Shown piece after piece: positions 6,988-15,613 of a stretch of DNA of 16,888 bases (positions within the stretch are counted from its first letter, which is position 1; the number at the start of each line of letters is the position of its first letter). Position numbers and translations under genes: made by a program. The stretch comes from Caldisericales bacterium (GTDB taxonomy: Bacteria > Caldisericota > Caldisericia > Caldisericales > Caldisericaceae), in contig WFSP01000029.1 of the NCBI GenBank assembly GCA_015485995.1, positions 1-16,888 on the forward strand, read 5' to 3'. Under the pieces are notes generated by a model, which had not been told where the DNA came from, ran no database searches, and saw only the letters and a program-made list of their open reading frames with translations.

Positions 6988-8977
6988 TTTTAACAGGAAG
7001 GTAAATTACAAGTATAATTAAAATTGAAGCAATAATGCCTATCCCAATTCCCCAGAGGCTTCTGTATAAAGAAACAAGAAAAGTTTCCCTAAGATGAGAA
7101 AATGTATCTACGATAGAGACAGAGCCCATTGCGGCAAATGCAGAAAAAATAATAACCCATTTCTTTCGCATTAAGTATGCAGCAAGTATAGTGAAGAAAA
7201 CTCCAGGATACCCGATTAAGAATTCTTTAAAGCGAGGGCGTGCAACTATATGATGTTCAAGGAACGCCCTAAATTTTAGTTCCAAGGATGAGATGCTTAC
7301 CCCTGTATTTCCGGAGCGTAGAATATAAACAAGTAAAACTCCGGCAAGCATAATCAGGATGATAATGTGCCCCCATTTTACCGTGATGTTCCATGCATGT
7401 TTTGTTTCAGTAATAAGATTATATTTGTCTTTCGGTGTTTCCTTATTGTTAAAGTTTGCGCCGAAAACGTAAAGATAATTGGCGATAAGAAAGATGAAAG
7501 GTGAAAGGTAGAGTATTTTTACTCCTCTAAACATATCAAGATTAAGAAGGTAAGGGCTTGGCGAGAGTAACGCACCGATCCATATTGCACCAATAAGGGA
7601 AAAGCCAAATAATATAATTGAAAGCAGTAATCCATGTTTTATCGTCTTAATGAGTGTTACTTTTCCTCTTTGATACAGTTTTTTAACATATTCAAAAATG
7701 AATAGTGAAATCATTCCTGTTACTGTGACTGTTGCCGAAAGCGCAGCAATTTTTTCAGTTATGTTCTTTGAAAAGAAAATGAGCATAGCTCCAAGTAATG
7801 AAAGAATAATGAATAATATAATTGTACTTCTTTCATCGATATCAAATAGAATATACATATAAATTGTAAACAGGGCAATTATTCCGAGTGAGATAAAAAA
7901 TATTATACTTATGTGAATATTTACTTCAGGCATTGGTTTTGGCACGCCAAACAACATCCCCTTTTCCTTCCACAGGGTGTGCAACTTATTTGCATAGTAG
8001 TCATTAACATACATATTTTCTTGATAAGTCTTTCCCGTGTCAATAATTGGTTTTATGTATATAACACGAATATTTCTGTCTGATATGGACCTGAACCAGC
8101 GGTTAAATATTTCAGGAGGGGTAAGTTTTAATTGTTCCGCAGGATATATTGAATATACTCGTGTAACGTAGTAGCCTGTTTCTTTGATTAATTGCGGCAA
8201 ACCTTCTTGGCTATAAATACCTTTTTGTATAGGAAGCTCTATAATATACGTAACAACGTTATTTTTCCTGAAGAAATTTGCAAGAGCTTTTGTTTCTGCC
8301 CCTCCATCTCCACAGATTGCATTGCCGTAGAACATTACCGAGTGAATATCGTACTTGTTTATTATGCCTTCAAGATATTGCAAATCACTTTTTCCGGGTG
8401 TGTATCTCGGGCGTAGCACTATATTTAGCCCTATGTTTCTGAATTTCTCTATTATATTTTCGTCAAATCCTATTCCAAGATTTACTTCATCTGTTGGGTC
8501 AGAGTGTACGATTACCGCATAGGTATCATTCTTGCCACGAATGAGTTTTGTCCCATCAGGGAGGTTTTCTTCCATTCTTTCCGCAAGTTCCGAGTTTTTT
8601 GTAATAAGTACCGTATAAAATGGTTTGATTGGGTAATTTTGGAAATTAATATTGTCGGATATTGATTGGGGCAAAGTCCCTGAGAGAATGTCGCCCCCGC
8701 CGTACTGTGATACTTCTCCGTTGTCTATTACATCTTGAATACATTGCTCTGGAACTGCAACACTAACAATCCCGTTTTTGCTGAGTTCGTTTATTGCGTC
8801 ATATGCTGTTTTTCCGTATGCATTTGCGAATGTTTTGAATGTATAATAATCAGCCGCAATATCAACTGTATTTTCTTTCTTTTCTGCCGATATTCTTATT
8901 CCTATTTGAAACAGTGAAATGATAATAGAAGCGATAATGACGGCAATAAGAAATTTACTTACAGGTTTTATTTTCAT
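6977..8977 (-). CDS. DUF5693 family membrane protein
   Basis: A 666-aa protein of unknown function. A membrane segment (about 8-28) is followed by a large domain, about 30-345, predicted to be outside the cytoplasm, and then by about nine membrane segments to the C-terminus. The external domain contains ...NLGIGFDENIIEKFRNIGLNIVLRPRY..., and the C-terminal half contains ARPRFKEFLIGYP, both features I recognise from DUF5693 proteins of Firmicutes and relatives. No catalytic residues are assignable. In other bacteria the family is often found near polysaccharide pyruvyl-transferase (csaB) and wall genes. Here it directly precedes and overlaps murJ by 11 nt, which supports an envelope role (inference). 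Its ribosome binding site, AGGGGG, is formed at the stop codon of argS, 9 bp upstream, so it is likely co-translated with argS. Confidence 0.8.
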   Translation of the reverse strand: MKIKPVSKFLIAVIIASIIISLFQIGIRISAEKKENTVDIAADYYTFKTFANAYGKTAYDAINELSKNGIVSVAVPEQCIQDVIDNGEVSQYGGGDILSGTLPQSISDNINFQNYPIKPFYTVLITKNSELAERMEENLPDGTKLIRGKNDTYAVIVHSDPTDEVNLGIGFDENIIEKFRNIGLNIVLRPRYTPGKSDLQYLEGIINKYDIHSVMFYGNAICGDGGAETKALANFFRKNNVVTYIIELPIQKGIYSQEGLPQLIKETGYYVTRVYSIYPAEQLKLTPPEIFNRWFRSISDRNIRVIYIKPIIDTGKTYQENMYVNDYYANKLHTLWKEKGMLFGVPKPMPEVNIHISIIFFISLGIIALFTIYMYILFDIDERSTIILFIILSLLGAMLIFFSKNITEKIAALSATVTVTGMISLFIFEYVKKLYQRGKVTLIKTIKHGLLLSIILFGFSLIGAIWIGALLSPSPYLLNLDMFRGVKILYLSPFIFLIANYLYVFGANFNNKETPKDKYNLITETKHAWNITVKWGHIIILIMLAGVLLVYILRSGNTGVSISSLELKFRAFLEHHIVARPRFKEFLIGYPGVFFTILAAYLMRKKWVIIFSAFAAMGSVSIVDTFSHLRETFLVSLYRSLWGIGIGIIASILIILVIYLPVKNEK

Positions 8978-8986
8978 TTATACCCC

Positions 8987-10615
8987 CTACATTTTTTCTT
9001 TTTTTTCTATTCCCATCAAATCTAAAAGAAGGGACAGAACTATAACAGCAGCGCTTACCAGGGCAAGGCGTTCCTTCTCATATTGGGAGCCAATTACTTT
9101 ATGTTTTTGATAGAACGCATTAACTTTTTTAGAAAAAGCTATTGCAAGAAAAGGTAATTTATGTACTTCATATGTTTGGGCAATATTATGAAGCTTTTCT
9201 CTGAAAATCAGTATCTCATTTAAAATGTTTTTTTCTTCTGCTGTATTTAGGAGGGCGGCAACATTTATATTTTTTACATTATTGTAATCTGCCCCCTCTG
9301 CTTTTTTGAGAATATTGTTCATCCGTGCATAAGTATATTGGACGTAGTAAACAGGATTATCTATCGATTCCTTTTTTGCAAGATCCATATCGAAATCGAG
9401 GTGAGTATCGGCACTTTTCAGCAGAAAGAAAAAGCGCGCGGCATCTTTGCCGACTTCTTCTATTAATTCGTCTAACGTAATAAAGGTGCCTGTATGTTTT
9501 GACATCATTACTTCTTTGCCATTCTCATAAAGGTGAACGATTTGATAAATAATAACATTGAGGAAATTTTTAGGTATCTTCATTCCTTGAATTAGGGCCT
9601 TCATTGGAATGATATGTCCGAAATGGTCTGCGCCCCATATATCAATTACTTTTTCAAATCCTCTTTTCCATTTGTTTCTATGATATGCTGCATCAACAAG
9701 TGTATAAGTGGGTTCACCTGTTTTTCTAACGAGCACCCTGTCCTTGTCGTCTCCAAATAATGTAGATTTGAACCACAATGCCCCATCCTTTTCATACGTA
9801 TATCCGCTTTCTTTAAAGATTTTTGTTGCTTCCTCAACTTCACCGCTTTTATACAGGGAGCTTTCGTAAAACCAGCTGTCAAACATTATTCCGAAGCGCG
9901 CAAGTGAACTTTTAATTTTCCATATCATCATATCTTTTCCTAGTTCTTTTACTTCTTCTCTGTTAGATTTGGTATTTTCCGCATATCTGTCCTTAAATTT
10001 AAAAAATATATCTTCTGCGATATCTTCAATATATGACCCTTTGTATCCGTCATCTGGGAATTCTGTTTCTATTCCGCATAGTTTTAAGTAATGGTAAAGG
10101 ATAGAATCCGTAAATGCATCCATTTTGCTTCCTGCATCATTTACATAGTACTCTTTTTGGACATCAAAACCATTTATTTTTAACAAGTTTCCTAATACAT
10201 CCCCGATAATTCCTCCCCGCCCGTTTCCTATGTGCAACGGGCCCGTAGGATTAGCGCTTACAAACTCTACCTGAACTTTTTTTCCGTTTGGTTTTTCATA
10301 AAAATATTTTTCTTTTAGTTTCTCTATGTTTTCTAAAAATTCTTTATAAGCCAAAAGGCTAAGATAGAGATTTATGTACCCTGGTTTTATCACTACTACT
10401 TTTTCTATATAATCTGATTTTATATTTCCCGCAATTTCTTCAGCAATTTTTATTGGTGCTTTATGCAATATTTTTGCCATTTTAAAAGATATTGTTGTAG
10501 CAAAATCCCCAAGGCCTTCTGGAGCGCTTGTAATACTAACAGGAGGGGGATTGACCCCCTCGTAAGTTAACTTAACCGCAGATTCTACTGCTGTTTCAAT
10601 TTCTTTAAACTCCAT
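8987..10615 (-). CDS. argS: Arginyl-tRNA synthetase
   Basis: A class Ia aminoacyl-tRNA synthetase of 542 aa that attaches arginine to tRNA-Arg. In order it shows the N-terminal Arg-tRNA additional domain (1-80), the catalytic signature VSANPTGPLHIGNGRGG (119-135, HIGN at 128-131), the DIWGADHFGHI block (325-335), the KMSKS equivalent MMSKHTG (370-376) and a C-terminal helical anticodon-binding domain. That domain begins near YVQYTYARMNNI and ends LLDLMGIEKKEKM, the usual family ending. The ATG lies inside the last codons of gcvPB (11-nt overlap), with AAAGGA 8 nt upstream as ribosome binding site. Its placement after the glycine-decarboxylase genes looks like chance operon membership rather than a functional link. 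Confidence 0.96.
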   Translation of the reverse strand: MEFKEIETAVESAVKLTYEGVNPPPVSITSAPEGLGDFATTISFKMAKILHKAPIKIAEEIAGNIKSDYIEKVVVIKPGYINLYLSLLAYKEFLENIEKLKEKYFYEKPNGKKVQVEFVSANPTGPLHIGNGRGGIIGDVLGNLLKINGFDVQKEYYVNDAGSKMDAFTDSILYHYLKLCGIETEFPDDGYKGSYIEDIAEDIFFKFKDRYAENTKSNREEVKELGKDMMIWKIKSSLARFGIMFDSWFYESSLYKSGEVEEATKIFKESGYTYEKDGALWFKSTLFGDDKDRVLVRKTGEPTYTLVDAAYHRNKWKRGFEKVIDIWGADHFGHIIPMKALIQGMKIPKNFLNVIIYQIVHLYENGKEVMMSKHTGTFITLDELIEEVGKDAARFFFLLKSADTHLDFDMDLAKKESIDNPVYYVQYTYARMNNILKKAEGADYNNVKNINVAALLNTAEEKNILNEILIFREKLHNIAQTYEVHKLPFLAIAFSKKVNAFYQKHKVIGSQYEKERLALVSAAVIVLSLLLDLMGIEKKEKM

Positions 10616-12065
10616 AATTTTGTCCTTTGAATGTAAGTTTTGGGTTTCTCACTGCCGCTACTTCGTCGAGCCTTCCGACGGGTGTATTGTGAGGCGCCTC
10701 ATTTAAAATTTCGGGTTGTGTTTTTGCTTCCTGAGCGATTTTTATCATTGCCTCAATAAATTGGTTCAATGTTTCTTTGCTTTCCGATTCGGTAGGCTCT
10801 ATCATAATTGTTTCTTCTGCATATGGTTCAAAGTGTGGGAAATATATTGTCGGTGGATGAAACCCGTAGTCCATAAGCCGCTTGGCAATATCCAAAGTTT
10901 TTACTCCGTATTCCTTATATTCTCTTCCCGTGAGAACGCACTCGTGCATACAGGTTCTGTCATACGCGGGTTTATAATATTTTTTAAGTTTTGCAAGCAC
11001 ATAATTTGCATTAATTATGCTGGTTTCTGCGGCATTTCGCAACCCATCTGCCCCGAGAGAAAGGATCCATGCATATGCTTTTAGAATCACAGGGAAGTTT
11101 GCATAAAAAGCGCGGACACGACCTATTGATTTTTTAGGGTCTTCGAAGAAATACCTTTTGTTATCAAATCCAACAATCGGGGATGGTAAGAATTCCTCTA
11201 ATTCTTCTTTTACGCCTATAACGCCTGCACCTGGCCCTCCGCCGCCGTGAGGAGTAGAAAAAGTTTTGTGCAAGTTAAGATGTACCACATCAAAACCTGC
11301 ATCTCCCGGGCGCACTATGCCAAGCAATGCGTTGAGGTTAGCTCCATCATAATAGAGAAACCCTCCCTTACTGTGTACTATTTCTGTAATCTTCTCAATA
11401 TTCTCGTCAAATAATCCTACGGTATTGGGATTTGTAAGCATTAATCCCGCGGTATCTTCGTCCATTAACTTTTCCAATTCGTTAATGTTTACTCCGCCTC
11501 TTTCATCTGATTTTACCTCTATGGCCTTGAATCCTGCCATTGCAGATGAAGCAGGGTTCGTGCCGTGTGCTGAGTCTGGAATAAGCATCTTATGGCGGGG
11601 TTTTCCTTTATCTTCGAAGTACTTTTTTATAATAAGAACGCCGGTGAGCTCTCCATGTGCCCCGGCGGCTGGCATCATCGTAAAGCGTACCATTCCCGTA
11701 ATTTCCTTAAGTGCTTTTTCAAGCTCATACATAATCTGTAAGCTGCCCTGAACGTAATCTTCTGCTGCAAATGGATGAGCGTAAATAAAGTTGTCAAGAT
11801 TTGCCAGTTTTTCGTTTATTTTCGGGTTGTATTTCATTGTGCAGGAACCGAGTGGATAAAGCCCGTCGTCCACGCCGTAGTTTAGTTTGGAAAGTTTGGT
11901 GAAGTGCCTGATTACGTCTACTTCTGAAACTTCCGGCAGCTCTTTTTCCTTACTGGAGAATGCATAGCCAGGTATAATATTACTTATATTTTCTTCTGAA
12001 AAATAATCTTTGGGCAATGAATATCCTGTTCTATTTTTCACGCTTTTTTCATATATGGTTTTCAT
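10605..12065 (-). CDS. gcvPB: Glycine dehydrogenase (decarboxylating) subunit 2, GcvPB
   Basis: The PLP-bearing subunit of glycine cleavage P protein. Together with GcvPA it decarboxylates glycine and passes the aminomethyl group to lipoylated GcvH. The 486-aa length is typical. Key features are LYPLGSCTMKYNPK (69-82), the AHGTNPASS loop (166-174) and HKTFSTPHGGGGPGAG (266-281), in which Lys267 is the predicted Schiff-base lysine. The start codon overlaps the gcvPA stop as ATGA (12062-12065), so the two subunits are translationally coupled, which suits an obligate heteromer. The end overlaps argS by 11 nt. Confidence 0.96.
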   Translation of the reverse strand: MKTIYEKSVKNRTGYSLPKDYFSEENISNIIPGYAFSSKEKELPEVSEVDVIRHFTKLSKLNYGVDDGLYPLGSCTMKYNPKINEKLANLDNFIYAHPFAAEDYVQGSLQIMYELEKALKEITGMVRFTMMPAAGAHGELTGVLIIKKYFEDKGKPRHKMLIPDSAHGTNPASSAMAGFKAIEVKSDERGGVNINELEKLMDEDTAGLMLTNPNTVGLFDENIEKITEIVHSKGGFLYYDGANLNALLGIVRPGDAGFDVVHLNLHKTFSTPHGGGGPGAGVIGVKEELEEFLPSPIVGFDNKRYFFEDPKKSIGRVRAFYANFPVILKAYAWILSLGADGLRNAAETSIINANYVLAKLKKYYKPAYDRTCMHECVLTGREYKEYGVKTLDIAKRLMDYGFHPPTIYFPHFEPYAEETIMIEPTESESKETLNQFIEAMIKIAQEAKTQPEILNEAPHNTPVGRLDEVAAVRNPKLTFKGQNYGV

Positions 12066-13402
12066 TTCATTTGCCCTCCAAGTAAATTAGCAATAAAGTC
12101 AAGATTTTCTTTTGTGAAAATTTCCGTAACCGAGAACAGCATATAACCTTCCAACTCAGGATAAAACGTTGACAATCTCAGTGGGGGAATAAACTTATTA
12201 TCTATAAGTGCCTTTTCTATTTTGCTCTCATTGTGTGCATAAAGCATAAATTCGTTGAAAAATGGATAGCTTATGCTTTTGAACTTGCCGCTTTCCAGAA
12301 GTTTATCATATAGGTAATGAGCAGCTTTTACGTTGTATTCCGCAATTTTCCTTAACCCTACTTTCCCCATAAGGGATAAATATGCGTTGCTTACTACAAT
12401 ATTTAGTGCATGGTTTGAACAGATATTTGATGTTGCTTTCTCCCTTCTTATATCTTGCTCCCTTGCCCTAAATGTCATTACAAATCCACGCTTTCCGTTC
12501 TTATCGGTTGTTTCTCCCGCCATTCTTCCCGGAATTTGCCTGATAAACTTCATCTTGCTTGCAATGTATCCGTTGAAAGGCCCGCCAAAATTTAATTCCA
12601 TTCCAAAGGATTGTGCTTCACCTGCAACAATATCCACATCCATCTCGGCGGGGAATTTGAGTAATCCTAACGACATACTCTCTGCTACGACTTGTACAAC
12701 AAGCGCGCCTTTTTTATGGGCTATTTCGGAGATTTGCTTGACATCTTCTATACCGCCTAAAAAATTCGGGCTTTGAATAACCACACAAGCCGTATCATCA
12801 TCTGCAAGTGATTCAAGTTTTTCAATATTTGCTAATCCATTGCCGTAGGGAAGCTGTATAATTTCTGTTTTATGCGGTTCCGTATAAGTGCCTACTGTTT
12901 CTTTGTAGTGGGGATGCAACAGTTGGGAAACTATGATTTTGTTTTTGTGCGTAATACGCAAGGCCATTAGTACTGCTTCGGCAGTTGCGGATGCTCCGTC
13001 GTATATTGAGGGCACTACCACTTCCATACCCGTTAAGCGTGAAATATGCGTTTGGTATTCGAACATAGACTGGAGGTTTCCCTGGCTAATTTCCGGCTGA
13101 TACGGTGTGTAGGAAGTATAGAATTCTTCACGAGAAACAATTGCTTTTACAGCTTCCGGGACAGTATGTCTATATGCGCCAGCTCCTACAAGTGGTTTGT
13201 AAGAGAAAAAGTCGAGATTTTTCTTTGATATTGTGTAAAATTTTTCTTTGAGCTCTTCTTCGCTGAGCGCTTCCGGTAAATTTAACTTGCCTTTTATCCT
13301 TACGGAAGAAGGAATGTCCTTTAGCAATTCACCCATAGAGGAAACACCTATTTCTTTCAGCATTTCCTCTTTTTGTTTTTCCGTATTCGGAATGTATCTC
13401 AT
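12062..13402 (-). CDS. gcvPA: Glycine dehydrogenase (decarboxylating) subunit 1, GcvPA
   Basis: The N-terminal-half equivalent of glycine decarboxylase, which has the PLP-transferase fold but no catalytic lysine and partners GcvPB. I place the start at the ATG at 13402, giving MRYIPNTEKQKEEML, the standard beginning of this family, and a 446-aa protein. A longer frame from 13444 adds 14 residues that lie inside gcvH and has no ribosome binding site. With the shorter start the gap to the gcvH stop is 7 bp, and a weak AAAGAG precedes it. Recognisable blocks include YTPYQPEISQGNLQSMFEYQ and SIYDGASATAEA in the N-terminal half. The stop overlaps the gcvPB ATG. Confidence 0.94.
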   Translation of the reverse strand: MRYIPNTEKQKEEMLKEIGVSSMGELLKDIPSSVRIKGKLNLPEALSEEELKEKFYTISKKNLDFFSYKPLVGAGAYRHTVPEAVKAIVSREEFYTSYTPYQPEISQGNLQSMFEYQTHISRLTGMEVVVPSIYDGASATAEAVLMALRITHKNKIIVSQLLHPHYKETVGTYTEPHKTEIIQLPYGNGLANIEKLESLADDDTACVVIQSPNFLGGIEDVKQISEIAHKKGALVVQVVAESMSLGLLKFPAEMDVDIVAGEAQSFGMELNFGGPFNGYIASKMKFIRQIPGRMAGETTDKNGKRGFVMTFRAREQDIRREKATSNICSNHALNIVVSNAYLSLMGKVGLRKIAEYNVKAAHYLYDKLLESGKFKSISYPFFNEFMLYAHNESKIEKALIDNKFIPPLRLSTFYPELEGYMLFSVTEIFTKENLDFIANLLGGQMK

Positions 13403-13409
13403 TTTTGTT

Positions 13410-13796
13410 TTACTCTTTTCTGTAATCTGTGTACTTTTTTGCATCCATTAGATTTTTAAGTTCGTCAAAGTTTTCTACTTTTATTTTTGCTATCCAACCT
13501 TTTCCGTATGAATCTTTATTGATTATAGACGGCTCCTTAATTGCTTCTTCGTTTATTTCTATTACTTCACCTGACATGGGAGAGAAAATATCAGATGCGG
13601 CCTTAACCGATTCGATGGTAGTAAGTGTTTCTCCTGCTTTTACTTTTTTGCCTTTTTCGATTTCCTCCAAGTATACAATGTCTCCCAATTTGTCCTGTGC
13701 ATAATCGGTAATGCCGATTGTCGCTACATCACCTTCTATCTTTGCCCATTCGTCATCTTTTGAATAATAAAGCCCCTCAATAACTTTGTATCCCAT
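13410..13796 (-). CDS. gcvH: Glycine cleavage system H protein
   Basis: The lipoyl carrier protein of the glycine cleavage system, 128 aa. The lipoyl-accepting site is TIESVKAASD (60-69), with Lys65 as the modified residue. The upstream WAKIEGDVATIGITDYAQDKLGDIVY block is diagnostic. An excellent ribosome binding site, GGGAGGT (13806-13812), lies 9 nt before the ATG, the strongest in the gcv cluster. The gene follows its own promoter and heads gcvH-gcvPA-gcvPB. The T protein gene, which often precedes gcvH, is not here, and neither are a lipoate ligase or the L protein. Confidence 0.96.
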   Translation of the reverse strand: MGYKVIEGLYYSKDDEWAKIEGDVATIGITDYAQDKLGDIVYLEEIEKGKKVKAGETLTTIESVKAASDIFSPMSGEVIEINEEAIKEPSIINKDSYGKGWIAKIKVENFDELKNLMDAKKYTDYRKE

Positions 13797-13835
13797 TATT
13801 TACCGACCTCCCTATATTTTATTTAATAATAACCA

Positions 13836-13863
13836 ATTATACGATATATACCGAGATTTTCAA
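13836..13863 (-). promoter_or_regulatory. Promoter of the gcvH-gcvPA-gcvPB segment
   Basis: On the minus strand TTGAAA (13858-13863), a 16-bp spacer and TATAAT (13836-13841) match sigma-70 consensus at 11 of 12 positions. The -35 overlaps the stop codon of rsmA. The expected 5' leader is only about 30-35 nt, too short for a glycine riboswitch, and it contains just the GGGAGGT ribosome binding site. No terminator separates rsmA from gcvH, so read-through from upstream is also possible. Confidence 0.65.
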
Positions 13864-14666
13864 GAATTTTTAAAGAATTCATACAGTAGCATATAGTCTT
13901 CTATGGGGAGGGTTTCAGCTCGCCTGTTGAATGGAATTTTTGCAAATGCTAATGCATTCCTAACTTGTTCCTTATCAAAACGTGTAGATAAGGAGTTAAG
14001 AATTTTCTTTCTCCTTTGTGCAAAAGCAGTGCGCACAATCTTAAAGAACAAATCCTGATCTACTGCCTCGTTCACTTTCTTTTTGTTTAGTTCAATTAAG
14101 GTAGAGCTTACAGTAGGCTTTGGATAGAAAAAATGAGGAGGAAAAGTTTTTAAGAATTTCTTTTCAAAGTAAAAATCCACAAGAATGGTAATTGCTCCAT
14201 AACTTTTGCTACCTTTTTCCGATAGGATTCTTTTTGCAAATTCTTTCTGTAGCAAAAGAACGGCCCGCTTAATATTTTTGGCCTGAATAATTTTTAAAAG
14301 CAAATCGGTTGATATGTTGTACGGAATGTTTCCGAATAATTCTTCCGTGTTATATGTAGAGAAATCTATGCTTAGTGCGTCCGTAAGAATTATTTTAACA
14401 TTGTTTGGTGCAGATTCTTTGTAAAACGGGGAAAATCTTTTGTCTTTCTCTATTGCAAAAACTTCTTTTGCAAACGGAGCCACAATGTTTGTAAGAAAAA
14501 GAAAACCGGCGCCTACTTCCACATAACTTTTATTCTTTTGTGGGGCAATTTGCTCTTTTATAAAATCAAGGGCAGACTCCTTGATAAGGAAGTTCTGCCC
14601 CAAGTTTTTAGACGGAAATATTTTATAGTTGTTTATTAATAACTTAACTTGTCTGGAAAGGTCCAT
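13860..14666 (-). CDS. rsmA: 16S rRNA dimethyladenosine transferase RsmA (KsgA)
   Basis: An SAM-dependent methyltransferase that dimethylates the two adjacent adenines in the 3'-terminal hairpin of 16S rRNA during small-subunit assembly. It carries GQNFL (23-27), the SAM-binding VEVGAG (49-54), IEKD (72-75), DALSID (96-101) and the catalytic motif GNIPYN (112-117), a variant of the usual N-L-P-Y. I chose the ATG at 14666 (268 aa): it has AGGA just upstream and gives a family-like start, MDLSRQVKLL. A frame from 14708 would add 14 unlikely residues and overlap the upstream gene by 73 nt. With the chosen start it still overlaps the 3D-domain gene by 31 nt. The adjacency to a G5/3D protein echoes the yabE-rnmV-ksgA order of Bacillus, without rnmV. 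Confidence 0.93.
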   Translation of the reverse strand: MDLSRQVKLLINNYKIFPSKNLGQNFLIKESALDFIKEQIAPQKNKSYVEVGAGFLFLTNIVAPFAKEVFAIEKDKRFSPFYKESAPNNVKIILTDALSIDFSTYNTEELFGNIPYNISTDLLLKIIQAKNIKRAVLLLQKEFAKRILSEKGSKSYGAITILVDFYFEKKFLKTFPPHFFYPKPTVSSTLIELNKKKVNEAVDQDLFFKIVRTAFAQRRKKILNSLSTRFDKEQVRNALAFAKIPFNRRAETLPIEDYMLLYEFFKNS

Positions 14667-15613
14667 TTTCCTGGAAGAATATAGATTGTTACAGTTCTTC
14701 GGCCCCATCTGTATGCGTCGGCTGTGGAGTAAAAAAACACATCAATTTTATTTCCTTTTATAGCACTTCCCGTGTCTCCTGCAACGGCATATCCATAACC
14801 TTCCACGTAGAGCAGCGTCCCCAGCGGTATAACTTTAGGGTCTACTGCCACTATTCCGAAAGCACTTCTCATACCAGTGGCTGTGCGCCAGGGGTTTCCG
14901 TCAGTTTCTATAACTCTCGGAGAGTATGCTGTTGATACAACTCTTAGCTTTCTCACGAACCTTTCCGGAAAGCGTGCTTTGCCTATCATATACACAGATG
15001 AGATGGCGGGGCTTGATACCTTTTCGCTGAGTAGTTCTTGCGATACCTTTTTACCACCGATGTAGGTTATAAGAAATTTCTTTTCAATAACTCCATCCTT
15101 CCCATCTCTAAATTTTATCACTTTTCCATTTTGCAGTTTTGAATTCTCTTCATAGATTGTTTTATAGGGAATAGGAATTTTTACTATTTTTGTTTCTGCT
15201 TTATAGGTGGAGATTGCAATTTTCTCCCCTGCATATATTTTGCTGTCTAAACCGGGAGATATTTTATCTTTTTCTCCCACTTTTACTTCTGCTTCTTTTA
15301 ACATTTCTCCAACTGTTTGCTTCGTTGTTTGTAAATTTATCCGCTTACCGTCAATACACAGTTCCACAGGTTTTGCCCTTGTAATTTTAATTACGTTTAC
15401 GTGCAGTTTTCCTCCAAAGGACGGTATTATTAAATCGCCGTTCCCTATTGGGATACCTGCTTTTTTTACTGCTTGGCTCGCAGTAAGGTTTTTTGTTGAA
15501 ACTATCTGGCGGACATTCTTTCCGTCAACAATTGTGTAAGAATGCAAGAATAAAACAACAAAAGAAAACAGCAGGAGGATTGTTATAATGCTTACATTGA
15601 CAACTTTTTTCAT
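14636..15613 (-). CDS. G5 and 3D domain protein (YabE-like, DUF348)
   Basis: A 325-aa secreted or membrane-anchored cell-wall protein. It has a signal anchor (7-27), two DUF348/ubiquitin-like repeats (about 28-66 and 84-122), a G5 domain (about 137-208) and a C-terminal 3D domain (about 222-315). The three aspartates that name the last domain are D258 (AVDPKVIPLG), D280 (AGDTGSAIKG) and D291 (IDVFF), all present, as in the double-psi beta-barrel of MltA-like lytic transglycosylases and of Rpf/YabE-like proteins. Peptidoglycan cleavage or remodelling is the likely role, by family. The ATG overlaps the stop of the upstream unknown gene by 4 nt, and rsmA begins before this gene ends. A GGAGG-type ribosome binding site (15624-15629, minus strand) lies inside the upstream gene. 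Confidence 0.9.
   Translation of the reverse strand: MKKVVNVSIITILLLFSFVVLFLHSYTIVDGKNVRQIVSTKNLTASQAVKKAGIPIGNGDLIIPSFGGKLHVNVIKITRAKPVELCIDGKRINLQTTKQTVGEMLKEAEVKVGEKDKISPGLDSKIYAGEKIAISTYKAETKIVKIPIPYKTIYEENSKLQNGKVIKFRDGKDGVIEKKFLITYIGGKKVSQELLSEKVSSPAISSVYMIGKARFPERFVRKLRVVSTAYSPRVIETDGNPWRTATGMRSAFGIVAVDPKVIPLGTLLYVEGYGYAVAGDTGSAIKGNKIDVFFYSTADAYRWGRRTVTIYILPGKWTFPDKLSY

Noticed and set aside
10716..12776. Plus-strand ORFs of 108-147 aa opposite gcvPB and gcvPA
   Set aside because: They are antisense shadows of strongly conserved genes; their composition follows the codons of the opposite strand.
13403..13444. Upstream start for gcvPA giving 14 more residues
   Set aside because: The extra residues lie inside gcvH, have no ribosome binding site, and the family normally starts at MRYIPNT.
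13797..13835. Glycine riboswitch before gcvH
   Set aside because: The leader is about 30-35 nt, far too short for even a single aptamer, and holds no conserved pairing.
14667..14708. Upstream start for rsmA
   Set aside because: It has no Shine-Dalgarno, and the added residues are just the out-of-frame 3' end of the 3D-domain gene; the ATG at 14666 fits better.
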